DNA of 18,974 nucleotides. Source: Calditerrivibrio sp. (GTDB taxonomy: Bacteria; Chrysiogenota; Deferribacteres; Deferribacterales; Calditerrivibrionaceae). Below are positions 1 through 7,732 of this stretch, one piece after another. Below the pieces are notes generated by a model that was given only the letters and a program-made list of their open reading frames with translations, ran no database searches and was not told the origin of the DNA. The position numbers and the translations under genes are program-made. The first letter of the stretch is position 1, and every line of letters begins with the position of its first letter. The stretch spans positions 1 to 18,974 of the forward strand of contig JAIWOA010000084.1 in assembly GCA_020217115.1 (NCBI GenBank), in the 5' to 3' direction.

Positions 1-198
1 TATTTTTTGACCTCTGGAGAGGAGTATGCCCTCGCCTTTACCGTTGATGGTGAAAGGGTGGAGGAGTTTCAAAGCAGTTTGAAAAATTTTCCCGATGTAA
101 TGATGATTGGTAAGGTTTTTGAAGGTAATGGGGTATTTTTAATGGGCAGTGATGGTAGTCTTATAGATATATCAAAATATGGCTATGAACATTTTTAA
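1..198 (+). CDS. thiL: Thiamine-monophosphate kinase, C-terminal fragment (5' end outside window)
   Basis: The frame is open from the first base, so this is the last 65 residues of a longer protein. The peptide begins YFLTSGEEYALAFTV and ends GYEHF. This matches the C-terminal part of ThiL, where a (S/G)GEDYELLFTV-like segment leads into a glycine-rich turn (here GKVFEGNGVFL) and a final GYDHF-like end. ThiL is a cytoplasmic enzyme that phosphorylates thiamine monophosphate to thiamine diphosphate with ATP, the last step of de novo cofactor synthesis. The catalytic N-terminal half is not in the window, so activity cannot be judged. The gene converges on the alkyltransferase gene with only 7 bases between stop codons, and no clear terminator hairpin is visible there. 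Another member of the PurM/SelD-like fold is possible, but the GYEHF end favours ThiL. Confidence 0.72.
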   Translation, partial: YFLTSGEEYALAFTVDGERVEEFQSSLKNFPDVMMIGKVFEGNGVFLMGSDGSLIDISKYGYEHF

Positions 199-205
199 TT
201 ATTTT

Positions 206-664
206 TTATAAAAAACCCTCTTTTTTCAGTAGCTCTATTTTTAGCTGGATATCTGGTGTAAATCCCCCTATTTTATTACTTCCTACAACCCTATGGCATG
301 GTATGATCAACGGGTATCTATTTTTTCTCAATGCTGAGCCTACAGCCCTCGCTGCTTCTGGATAACCTGATATTTTTGAAAGCTCTCTGTAGGACAATAT
401 ATCTCCCATTGGCACTCTGGACAGGGTAGTGTAAACCTTTTTATAAAATTCTGAAAATCTCTCCATTGGTAAAATATCTTTTATCTCATAGGTTGGTTTG
501 CTGTAATAATTATCAAATATTAATAGAATCTTTTTAACCTTTTCAGGGTATGTTGCTAATTCTTCAGGTTCTTTTGTAAATTCTATCTTCTCAATATCTC
601 CCATTATGTTCCATACTATTTTCAGATTTGTTATCTTTTTGAAGTTTATAACTATACTGTTCAT
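206..664 (-). CDS. ogt: Methylated-DNA--protein-cysteine S-methyltransferase (O6-alkylguanine repair)
   Basis: This 152-residue protein is a suicide DNA repair enzyme that moves the alkyl group from O6-alkylguanine onto its own cysteine. The C-terminal half has the family hallmarks in order: a winged-helix segment VPMGDILSYRELSKISG (residues 84-100), the arginine-finger region AARAVGSALRKN (104-115), the active site IPCHRVV with nucleophile Cys123 (121-127), then GGFTPD and the end LLKKEGFL. The N-terminal domain is short and weakly conserved, as is usual in Ogt proteins of about 150-180 residues. No Ada-type regulatory domain is present. No Shine-Dalgarno sequence precedes the ATG, and a TATAAT box lies only 6 bases upstream, so the message may be leaderless. 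It diverges from the histidine kinase gene across 75 bases. The family call is firm; the choice between Ogt and an Ada-C type name is not. Confidence 0.93.
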   Translation of the reverse strand: MNSIVINFKKITNLKIVWNIMGDIEKIEFTKEPEELATYPEKVKKILLIFDNYYSKPTYEIKDILPMERFSEFYKKVYTTLSRVPMGDILSYRELSKISGYPEAARAVGSALRKNRYPLIIPCHRVVGSNKIGGFTPDIQLKIELLKKEGFL

Positions 665-670
665 GTCGAT

Positions 671-699
671 ATTATATAAAATGTGGTTGAAAAATGCAA
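671..699 (-). promoter_or_regulatory. Possible sigma70 promoter of the alkyltransferase gene
   Basis: Read on the minus strand there is TTGCAT (694-699), a 17-base spacer and a perfect TATAAT (671-676). The -35 box matches the consensus at only three of six positions. Transcription would start at about the ATG at 664, giving a leaderless or nearly leaderless message, which agrees with the absence of a ribosome binding site. The setting is very AT-rich, so chance is possible. Confidence 0.35.
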
Positions 700-739
700 T
701 ATAGTTTGATAATGTCCAATATGAAAATAATACCTTTGA

Positions 740-2611
740 ATGTTAGCTATGTGGAAAAAGCTTTTTAAATACCTTAGCCCTTTTGAATTGGTTCTTGTGG
801 TTTCAATGCTTGTTATTCTTTTTATAAGTTTGATTATTTACATAGATAAAAAAAGTAATGAAAAGCTAAAGTTCTTTGTCTATAAAACTCAGGAAAAATC
901 TATTTTGAGGCTTATTTCTCAGATTGAGGATGAGCTTGCAAGGCAAGACTCTTTTTTGAATAAGATCTACTTTAATTACAATAGCAAACTTGATCATCTG
1001 TCTGGAAATCTTTTGATATTTGAAAATGGAGAGATCCTTTTTTCCAATGTAGATTCCAATAAAAATTATGTAATAAAAAATGCCATTACAAAATCTCAAG
1101 GTGTATTTTTTGCATCTGACAATGATATCTCAATCTTAGGCTCCTATATTTTGAAAGATGGGAGGATATTTGCTACATTTGTAAACCTTGAGAAGATAAT
1201 AAAGGAGTCTATCTTTGGTGAGAATATTTTGATAAATTTTCGTGATGGTTCAATTGTTCATGCTTCAGAATACAAAGATTTTTTTAATATTATAAGAAGG
1301 GATCTTACTAATAGACAGTTTTCAGTTATAAATGGTGGTGAGGAGATAGCTATTACCTCTGTGAAGTTTTATGACGATTTTATTATTTCTATCTATGCCC
1401 CTTTTAAATATTATTACTCTGGACTTGTTGATAAGGATGTTAGGATAGGTGTTCCAGCTTTTATTTTCGGTGTAGTTATACTAAGTTTGCTTTTTATAAT
1501 AAAGATGTCTGTAAATAGGTTTGTATCGGAAAAGGAGAAGTATGAAAAATTATTTCAGCTGGAGCATGAAAAATTTCAAAAAATAGTTCAGTCTATAGAT
1601 GAGGGGGTAAATCTTATAAGTAGCGACTATGATATTTTGTGGGGTAACGATTATATTACTAAAAAATTGCCTGATATAAAAGTTGGGAAATGTTACCATG
1701 AACTTACTGGCTTAAACAACAGGTGTAGTTTTTGTATGTTAGATAAAGTATTTAACGAGAAAAAGACTCAGAGCATTACAACAAAGGATTTTTTGAAGGG
1801 TTACCCGGGATTTTACGATGTCATATGGGTTCCGTTATTGGATGAGAAGGGGGAGGTTACATCCTGTGTTGAGATTATAAGAGACATTACTCCCATAGTT
1901 GAAATGCAGAATAAAATTATTCAGTCTGAAAAGCTTTCTGCCCTTGGTTTATTGGCAGGTGGTGTTGCCCATGAAATAAACAATCCACTTGTGGGTATTT
2001 TGAATATGTCACAGTTACTTGCAAGGAGATTTGAGGAAAAAAGTAAAGAGCGGGGAATGATAGATCTTATAATAGAAGCTGGAAAAGAGACAAAAAATAT
2101 AGTTCAAAGTCTTTTAGACTACTCAAGACAGGGAAGTGAAAAGATGGAGAAATTTGACATAAGGGAGTCGATCAATTTTGCCATAAAGATCTTTGGTAGC
2201 AGGATAAAGGATAAAAAGATAATTGTGGAAAATAGGATCGATTCCCCCATTTTTGTTAAAGCAAGTAAGGGGAAGATGCACCAAGTGTTTATAAATCTTA
2301 TAGGTAATTCCATAGATGCCATTGAAAGTAATGGCAGAATTATTCTTGAAAGTGAATCATCAGATGAAGTCACGAAAATAAAGGTTATCGATAATGGGAA
2401 AGGGATAAAGAAAGAGGATGCTGATAAAGTATTTGATCCATTTTTTACAACAAAAGAGGTTGGAAAAGGCACTGGGTTGGGTCTTTCGATCACTCAAGGG
2501 ATAATAAATGATCTGGGTTGGAGTATCAGTTTTCAGTCTGAGCCTGATCGTTTTACATGTTTTGAAATAAAAATTGTCAATTCAAGAAGTTTGGAGGCAC
2601 ATGATGGATAA
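740..2611 (+). CDS. Membrane sensor histidine kinase with PAS domain, partner of the downstream NtrC-type regulator
   Basis: This 623-residue inner-membrane kinase would autophosphorylate and pass phosphate to the regulator encoded next. Segments in order: a first membrane helix (about 14-34), an extracytoplasmic sensor of about 200 residues, a second helix (about 235-256), and a cytoplasmic PAS domain (about 278-385). The PAS domain carries a cysteine group at 318, 329 and 332. A HisKA domain follows, with GGVAHEINNPL and phosphoacceptor His411. The HATPase_c domain has its N box NLIGNSIDAI, DNGKGI, DPFFTTK and GKGTGLGLS. The HEINNPL type is typical of NtrB/DctB/AtoS kinases that work with sigma54 activators. 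The outer domain looks like a Cache-type ligand sensor by size and position only. ATG 740 and ATG 749 are both possible starts and neither has a good ribosome binding site. The stop overlaps the next gene by 8 bases. The ligand is unknown; context suggests a carboxylate. Confidence 0.9.
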   Translation: MLAMWKKLFKYLSPFELVLVVSMLVILFISLIIYIDKKSNEKLKFFVYKTQEKSILRLISQIEDELARQDSFLNKIYFNYNSKLDHLSGNLLIFENGEILFSNVDSNKNYVIKNAITKSQGVFFASDNDISILGSYILKDGRIFATFVNLEKIIKESIFGENILINFRDGSIVHASEYKDFFNIIRRDLTNRQFSVINGGEEIAITSVKFYDDFIISIYAPFKYYYSGLVDKDVRIGVPAFIFGVVILSLLFIIKMSVNRFVSEKEKYEKLFQLEHEKFQKIVQSIDEGVNLISSDYDILWGNDYITKKLPDIKVGKCYHELTGLNNRCSFCMLDKVFNEKKTQSITTKDFLKGYPGFYDVIWVPLLDEKGEVTSCVEIIRDITPIVEMQNKIIQSEKLSALGLLAGGVAHEINNPLVGILNMSQLLARRFEEKSKERGMIDLIIEAGKETKNIVQSLLDYSRQGSEKMEKFDIRESINFAIKIFGSRIKDKKIIVENRIDSPIFVKASKGKMHQVFINLIGNSIDAIESNGRIILESESSDEVTKIKVIDNGKGIKKEDADKVFDPFFTTKEVGKGTGLGLSITQGIINDLGWSISFQSEPDRFTCFEIKIVNSRSLEAHDG

Positions 2612-3947
2612 AATATTTGTTGTGGATGATGAGATATATACTCTGGAATTTTTTAGTGAATTGCTATCAAATGAGTTTGAAGTGTATAAATTTAAATCAC
2701 CAATTGATGCATTATCAAAGATGGATAAAATCTATCCTGACCTTGTTATATCGGATAATTTAATGCCTGAAATGTCTGGAAGTGAGTTTCTCGATATAAT
2801 GAACAGTGAGTATCCTGATATTACATTTATTATGATGACTGCCTATGGAAGCATAGATGCTGCAGTAGAGGCTATCAAAAAAGGGGCTTTTGATTTTATT
2901 ACCAAACCCTTTGATAACATTGATGAGCTTTTGATAAAAATAAAAAAGAGCATAGAAAATTCAAAATTAAAGACAAATTTGAAGATATTACAGGACAATA
3001 TCAATGAACTTTTTGGGATCTCTAATATTATAGCTAAAAGCAAAAAGATGGAGGATCTCCTTTCTGTAGTAAAAAAGATTTCTATGATAAATAGTAATAT
3101 CCTTATATTTGGTGAGTCAGGGACTGGTAAAGAGCTTATTGCAAGGGCAATTCACAATTTAAGCCCCAGAAAGAACAATCGTTTTCTTGCTATTAATTGT
3201 GCAGCTATACCGGAGACACTTGAAGAAAGCTTATTTTTTGGGTATGAAAAGGGGGCTTTTACAGGTGCAAATAGCAACAAAAAAGGGTATTTTGAGGAGG
3301 CTAATAATGGTACTATTTTTCTGGATGAGATAGGTGAGGCAAGTATTAATCTTCAGGCAAAGCTTTTGAGAGTTATCCAGGAAAGGACTGTTAAGAGGGT
3401 TGGCTCTTCTGAATCTATAAATGTTGATGTTAGAATAATTTCTGCAACCAATAGGGATCTTTTGAAAGAGGTTGAAGCCAAACAGTTTAGAAATGATCTC
3501 TACTATAGGATAAATGTAATTACCATAAAGATCCCTCCTTTAAGGGAAAGGTTGGAGGATATTCCATACCTTGTTGATTTTTTTATAAAAAAGTATTGTA
3601 AAGAGTTTAACAAGGGTGAAATAAAGGTTTCATCAGACTTTATGAAGGCTTTATACAGCCATTCATGGCCGGGAAATGTAAGGGAATTGGAAAACTTAAT
3701 TGAGAGAGCTGTGGCTTTTGTCGATGGGGATATTCTGAAAGTTGATCTGATAAATGATCAGATCTTTGGAGATATTGTTGATGGAGTTAATATTGACAGC
3801 TATAAAAATGCAAAGGAGAAATTTGAAGCTGAATATCTTCGTAAGCTCTTACTTGTATCAAACAACAATATAACAACTGCGAGCAAGATTGCTGGTATCG
3901 ATCCTGCAACAATACATAGAAAAATAAATAGATACAAAAATGGTTAG
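2604..3947 (+). CDS. NtrC-family sigma54-dependent response regulator
   Basis: This 447-residue cytoplasmic activator remodels sigma54 RNA polymerase with ATP once phosphorylated. The receiver domain (1-120) has the acidic pair at 8-9, phosphoacceptor Asp51 in LVISDNLMP, and the conserved lysine in TKPF. The AAA+ domain shows Walker A GESGTGKE from residue 170, the sigma54-contact loop GAFTGA at 217-222 and the Walker B region GTIFLDEIGE. Further on are the arginine-rich SATNRDL, FRNDLYYRINV and the WPGNVRELENL motif. A Fis-type helix-turn-helix ends the protein (TTASKIAGIDPATIHRKI). The start was set at 2604 because GGAGG at 2593-2597 lies 6 bases away and MDKIFVVDDE is the usual receiver beginning; ATG 2601 is an alternative. 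It overlaps the kinase stop by 8 bases and the next gene by 8 bases. The sigma54 promoter at 9338-9354 before dctP is a probable target. Confidence 0.93.
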   Translation: MDKIFVVDDEIYTLEFFSELLSNEFEVYKFKSPIDALSKMDKIYPDLVISDNLMPEMSGSEFLDIMNSEYPDITFIMMTAYGSIDAAVEAIKKGAFDFITKPFDNIDELLIKIKKSIENSKLKTNLKILQDNINELFGISNIIAKSKKMEDLLSVVKKISMINSNILIFGESGTGKELIARAIHNLSPRKNNRFLAINCAAIPETLEESLFFGYEKGAFTGANSNKKGYFEEANNGTIFLDEIGEASINLQAKLLRVIQERTVKRVGSSESINVDVRIISATNRDLLKEVEAKQFRNDLYYRINVITIKIPPLRERLEDIPYLVDFFIKKYCKEFNKGEIKVSSDFMKALYSHSWPGNVRELENLIERAVAFVDGDILKVDLINDQIFGDIVDGVNIDSYKNAKEKFEAEYLRKLLLVSNNNITTASKIAGIDPATIHRKINRYKNG

Positions 3948-4914
3948 AATTTTGTTTTTTATCTTTATTTTCTCTTTTAATATGGCTTACTGTGAGGTGA
4001 TAATACGATTTAGTCATGTCGTCAGTGATGATAGTCCAAAGGGTAAGGCAGTTCATTTTTTTAAAAATGATCTTGAAAAGAGTTCATCTGGTGAAATTAA
4101 AATTTTGATTTATCCTCAAGGGATATTGTTTGATGATATCCCTGTACTTGAAGCGCTAAAGACTGATGTTGTACAGATGGCTGCCCCAAGTTTTTCAAAA
4201 TTTAGCGGTAGGATAAAGGATTTTCAGGTATTTGATATCCCATATTTATTCAAAAATATAGATGATGTACATAATTTCTATGAATCTGAGCCAGTTAAAA
4301 TATTATCTAGGGAAGCTGAGAAGATTGGTATAAAGATAATAGCTTTCTGGGATAATGATTTTAAGCATGTCACTTGCAGTAGCAAACCTATAAAATATCC
4401 AACAGATATGAAAAATATGAAGGTAAGAAGTATGGGCAGCCCTATAATAAATAAACAGTTTTCTATCATGGGGGGTAAAGCCTTTACCTATCCATTTAAT
4501 AGCTTAAAAAATCTCCTTTCAGAGAAGATTGTTGATTGTCAGGAGAATACCTTTAACAATATATATTCTCAAAAGCTGCATCTTTATCAAAATTTTCTTA
4601 CGATCTCTTCCCATGGTTATCTTGGCTATGCTGTTGTCATATCAAAAAAATTCTGGGACCATTTACCTGACAGATATAGAACAATGATATTAAACTCCAT
4701 GAATAATGCCACTGAATATGAGAGAAAAATAAGTATGGAAAATAATGCACAGGATCTTTTCAGATTAAAGAAAAGTAAGTTGATAAATATATATGAACTT
4801 AGTGCAAGGGAAAAAGATGAATGGGAGAATTTTTTCAAACTCAGATACCCTTTATTTATAAGTTTATTGAGTGATAAAATGAGGGAAGAATTGAAGAAGA
4901 TGGGTATGATATGA
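3940..4914 (+). CDS. DctP-type TRAP substrate-binding protein encoded in the two-component operon
   Basis: This 324-residue periplasmic protein has a signal peptide (about 1-18, hydrophobic core ILFFIFIFSF) and a DctP fold. Visible DctP features are RFSHVVSDDSPKG near the mature N terminus, VLEALKTDVVQMAAPSFSKF, the ligand-binding arginine region MKVRSMGS with Arg163, and DCQENTFNNIY. It aligns along its length with the canonical DctP at 8318-9298 but is clearly more divergent. For example, CSSKPIKYPTDMKN stands where the other has NNKREIVKPEDAKG. The retained Arg163 and Glu-Asn pair suggest it still binds an organic acid. The ATG overlaps the regulator stop by 8 bases and has no Shine-Dalgarno sequence, so translation is probably coupled to the regulator gene. 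Co-synthesis with a kinase and regulator suggests a role in signal perception. A second transporter receptor is the main alternative. Confidence 0.88.
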   Translation: MVRILFFIFIFSFNMAYCEVIIRFSHVVSDDSPKGKAVHFFKNDLEKSSSGEIKILIYPQGILFDDIPVLEALKTDVVQMAAPSFSKFSGRIKDFQVFDIPYLFKNIDDVHNFYESEPVKILSREAEKIGIKIIAFWDNDFKHVTCSSKPIKYPTDMKNMKVRSMGSPIINKQFSIMGGKAFTYPFNSLKNLLSEKIVDCQENTFNNIYSQKLHLYQNFLTISSHGYLGYAVVISKKFWDHLPDRYRTMILNSMNNATEYERKISMENNAQDLFRLKKSKLINIYELSAREKDEWENFFKLRYPLFISLLSDKMREELKKMGMI

Positions 4915-5216
4915 GTTTATTTTTAGTTGGATTAATGATTTTTGGGGTTAGCAGATTGCTAAATTATTTCTTTTCTGTGGAAGGATTTTTGATTTCAAAC
5001 AATATATTTTTTCTGTTGAGTCTTTCCTTAATTATATACCCATTTTCTATGGGTAAAGGTTATAAAATAAATAGTAAATTTGTGAAATACAACATTACAT
5101 CATATGAACTGATAATAATGATTGTATTCTTTTCTATTCTGTTGATCTATAGAAATCATCTTATTATGTTTATATTTTTAATAATAAGTTATTTGTCATA
5201 TAGGAGAAAAATTTGA
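4911..5216 (+). CDS. Small four-helix membrane protein, DctQ-like by position
   Basis: This 101-residue protein is almost wholly hydrophobic, with four likely membrane segments (about 2-20, 27-46, 66-79 and 82-97) and a basic end YRRKI. DctQ proteins, the small TRAP membrane subunits, also have four helices but are usually about 150-180 residues; the partner at 7733-8254 has 173. I see no clear sequence match to DctQ, such as the conserved tryptophan-containing WAGE segment seen in the canonical copy. The identification rests on topology and on lying between DctP-like and DctM-like genes. Its start is an ATGA overlap with the previous stop, and its own stop overlaps the TTG start of the next gene. 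It may be a shortened DctQ that only scaffolds the large subunit, or an unrelated membrane protein. Confidence 0.6.
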   Translation: MSLFLVGLMIFGVSRLLNYFFSVEGFLISNNIFFLLSLSLIIYPFSMGKGYKINSKFVKYNITSYELIIMIVFFSILLIYRNHLIMFIFLIISYLSYRRKI

Positions 5217-6415
5217 TACTGTATATCATATTTGCATTTGTTTTGGTATTTTTTTCCTATCTTGGTTTTAGTATAAATACTATTTTAATGTTTATTGCAG
5301 TTATCTATGCATTAATCTCCGGCTTTACCCTTGATTCATCTATATTTGTTTTCTCAGAAAAATTTTATGAGATTATTTTTATGCCTGAAATAGTTGCTAT
5401 ACCATTTTTTGTTTTGAGTTCTGAGTTGCTCATAAACAGTGGAATAACAAAGAAATTTAAATGCACAATTTTTTATATATTTGGTAATACTATATTTGGT
5501 TTTATTCTTTATTCAATTTCTATTATGACAACTGCTACTACAAGTATGATTTTTAACAGTTCCTTTGAAACAGATTTTTCGACGGATGAATTTAAGGATG
5601 AAAAGGTATGTATAAATACACAATTCTTACTTTCATCCGTTAACTATGTTGCCCCTATATCGGTGCCTATAATTATCATGGCTTCTTTATTAAAGGTTTC
5701 ATTAAAGACGGTAGTTTTCTATTCAATATTGTTGTCTTTGTTCATACTTATAGCTTACTATCTGATTTTTTTGAAGGGGAAACTAAGGGTTAAAAACTCG
5801 GGAATATTTCTTTTCCCACTGGTGGTAATAGTGGGATATATGTTAATTTTCTATTCCTTAATGTTTTTAATGTCTTATCCAATAGATATAATAGCTATTA
5901 TCCTATTTTTTTATGTAATTGTCATTGTTTTAATATTTGATTTTAATAGATTCAAAGAGATACTTTACTTATCACTTGATAGATCGCTGATGAGATCAGG
6001 GATAATCATGGGGGTAGTTTACTTTATATCTATGCTTGCTTTTTTCCATATATACACATTTTCAAATAGTGAGATAATAAATTATCTTACACTTTCTTTT
6101 TCAGAAGGTTATTATATACTTATCATTATGTATGTAATAGCTTTTTTTATGTCGGAGATTATAGATCCTCTGGGAATTATTTTGATACTTTTTCCTATTT
6201 ATGATACACTGATTCAGAGTTATAATATAGATCGTTATATATTTATACTATCTTTTTCACTGTTTTTGTCCATGGGGCTCTTCAATAATATTTCAGAATT
6301 AATGGGTGAAAGGATAAGGGGAAAATTTAATATCCCATCATCAGCTGTTTATGAAACAATCTATCAGGTATATATATTTATATGTTTTATATCTTTTGGG
6401 ATATATTTTTTATAA
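5213..6415 (+). CDS. Divergent DctM-like TRAP large membrane subunit
   Basis: This 400-residue polytopic inner-membrane protein has many hydrophobic segments and aligns loosely with the canonical DctM at 6451-7731. EIVAIPFFVLSSELLINSG matches the ALMAIPLFILAGNFLSQGG region, and IIDPLGIILILFPI matches MEPSSIVMILAPLIFP. Hallmark motifs are changed. The GSSPATVAAIG region is replaced by TTATTSMIFN (106-115), and the C-terminal TPPVG by FNNIS (about 357-361). In DctM/SiaM proteins these regions contribute to sodium and substrate handling, so ordinary transport may be lost. The start is TTG at 5213 with AGGAG at 5202-5206, 6 bases away, overlapping the previous stop as TTGA. It closes the five-gene operon, followed directly by a hairpin at 6413-6439. 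It could be a transporter of unusual specificity or a membrane anchor for signalling. Confidence 0.75.
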   Translation: MILYIIFAFVLVFFSYLGFSINTILMFIAVIYALISGFTLDSSIFVFSEKFYEIIFMPEIVAIPFFVLSSELLINSGITKKFKCTIFYIFGNTIFGFILYSISIMTTATTSMIFNSSFETDFSTDEFKDEKVCINTQFLLSSVNYVAPISVPIIIMASLLKVSLKTVVFYSILLSLFILIAYYLIFLKGKLRVKNSGIFLFPLVVIVGYMLIFYSLMFLMSYPIDIIAIILFFYVIVIVLIFDFNRFKEILYLSLDRSLMRSGIIMGVVYFISMLAFFHIYTFSNSEIINYLTLSFSEGYYILIIMYVIAFFMSEIIDPLGIILILFPIYDTLIQSYNIDRYIFILSFSLFLSMGLFNNISELMGERIRGKFNIPSSAVYETIYQVYIFICFISFGIYFL

Positions 6416-6439
6416 GGATGGGTTTTTAGCCCATCCTTA
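6413..6439. terminator. Hairpin between convergent DctM-like and dctM genes
   Basis: TAAGGATGGG pairs perfectly with CCCATCCTTA (10 base pairs) around a 7-base loop. It begins inside the stop codon of the DctM-like gene and lies 12 bases beyond the stop of the canonical dctM on the other strand. No strong T tract follows on either strand, so termination efficiency is uncertain. The position between convergent operons supports a shared terminator. Confidence 0.55.
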
Positions 6440-6450
6440 AATTTGTATGA

Positions 6451-7731
6451 CTATCCGTAGATCAGATTTGGTAGCCATGTAGACAATATTGGTATATATG
6501 TTATTATTATCAATCCTATTAATAGTGCAAAAATCCAGGGAAGAGTTGCTTTTATAACCTCTTCTATGCTTTTCCCTGTGATACTTGATGAAACAAAGAG
6601 ATTTAAGCCAACAGGGGGTGTAAGCATACCCACTTCAATGTTAACAGTAATAATTACACCAAGGTGTATAGGATCTATCCCCAAAGTCATTGCAACAGGG
6701 AAAATAAGGGGAGCAAGAATCATAACAATACTTGATGGCTCCATAAAGTTTCCTGCTATTAAAAGAAGAATATTTACAAAAATAAGGAATGTGTATTTAT
6801 TAAAATTCATGTCAATAATCCACTGAGCTAAATTTTGAGGAATTTGTAGATAGGTGAGGACAAATGCAAATAGCATAGCATTGGCAATGATGAACATTAC
6901 CATTGCTGTAGTAGTTGCAGACATTTTTATTATATTTGGTATATCTTTCCATGTAATATCTTTGTAAACAAAAAGTGAAATAAAGAAGGCATACACAGCT
7001 GATGCTGCGGCAGCTTCAGTTGGAGTGAAAATTCCACCATAAATTCCTCCAATGACTATTACAATGACAAGCAATCCCCAAAAAGCATCCATTAAACTTC
7101 CAAGAATCTCCTTTAACGAAGCCATCTTTTCCCTTTTAAAACCTGCTCTTACTGCTGCAATATATGTTACCAGCATCAATCCACCACCAAGGAGCAGTCC
7201 CGGGATCACTCCTGCCATAAAAAGCTTACCTATAGACTGGTCAACTGTTACACCATAAACTATCATTACGATTGAAGGTGGGATAAGTATACCTAATGAA
7301 CCAGCACATGTTATTGCTCCTATTGAAAATTTATCATCGTAGCCAGCATTTCTAATTGCTCCCATCATAATAGAACCGATAGCAGCAACTGTAGCAGGTG
7401 ACGAACCACTTACTGCAGCAAATATTATACATGCAAAAATGGCTGACATGGGAAGACCACCTGGTAGATGACCAACCATAGCCCTTGCAAACCTTATTAT
7501 TCTTCTTGCTGCTCCACCCTGTGATAAAAAGTTACCAGCTAATATGAAAAGTGGTATTGCCATAAGTGCAAATTTATCTATTGAGGTAAACATCTTTTGT
7601 GGTATAACGAGTGTAGGCATTGTTGTGAAAAATATTATTACAATTGTGCTTGCTAATCCAAGTGATATGGCTATTGGCACTCCTATAAAAAGTAGAATAA
7701 ATAAAAGTCCAAAAAGAATTGCTGTGACCAT
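6451..7731 (-). CDS. dctM: TRAP transporter large membrane subunit (canonical)
   Basis: This 426-residue inner-membrane protein is the ion-coupled permease of a tripartite TRAP transporter. It shows the family signatures: FALMAIPLFILAGNFLSQGG (54-73), AVSGSSPATVAAIGSIMM (106-123), LGILIPPSIVMIVYG, TPTEAAAASAVYAF, the glycine and proline-rich NFMEPSSIVMILAPLIFP, and EVGMLTPPVGLNLFV with TPPVG at 371-375. Length and helix density are normal for DctM. Transport is driven by the sodium or proton gradient and needs the periplasmic DctP and the small DctQ subunit. It follows dctQ after a single base, with GGAG upstream of its ATG, so the two are translated together. It is much better conserved than the DctM-like protein at 5213-6415, and this is the working transporter of the window. 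Confidence 0.96.
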   Translation of the reverse strand: MVTAILFGLLFILLFIGVPIAISLGLASTIVIIFFTTMPTLVIPQKMFTSIDKFALMAIPLFILAGNFLSQGGAARRIIRFARAMVGHLPGGLPMSAIFACIIFAAVSGSSPATVAAIGSIMMGAIRNAGYDDKFSIGAITCAGSLGILIPPSIVMIVYGVTVDQSIGKLFMAGVIPGLLLGGGLMLVTYIAAVRAGFKREKMASLKEILGSLMDAFWGLLVIVIVIGGIYGGIFTPTEAAAASAVYAFFISLFVYKDITWKDIPNIIKMSATTTAMVMFIIANAMLFAFVLTYLQIPQNLAQWIIDMNFNKYTFLIFVNILLLIAGNFMEPSSIVMILAPLIFPVAMTLGIDPIHLGVIITVNIEVGMLTPPVGLNLFVSSSITGKSIEEVIKATLPWIFALLIGLIIITYIPILSTWLPNLIYG

Positions 7732-7732
7732 T

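Noticed and set aside
685..697. GG and GC pair before the histidine kinase gene, resembling a sigma54 promoter
   Set aside because: The spacing is 9 bases, not the required 10, and the TGGCA core is missing.
1953..1969. TTGGCAGG...TTGCC inside the kinase gene, resembling a sigma54 promoter
   Set aside because: GG and GC are 11 bases apart, and the sequence encodes the conserved LLAGGVAHE motif.
2574..2603. Earlier TTG start for the sigma54 activator
   Set aside because: It lies within the kinase gene, lacks a ribosome binding site, and adds residues before the normal receiver start; GGAGG is correctly spaced for ATG 2604.
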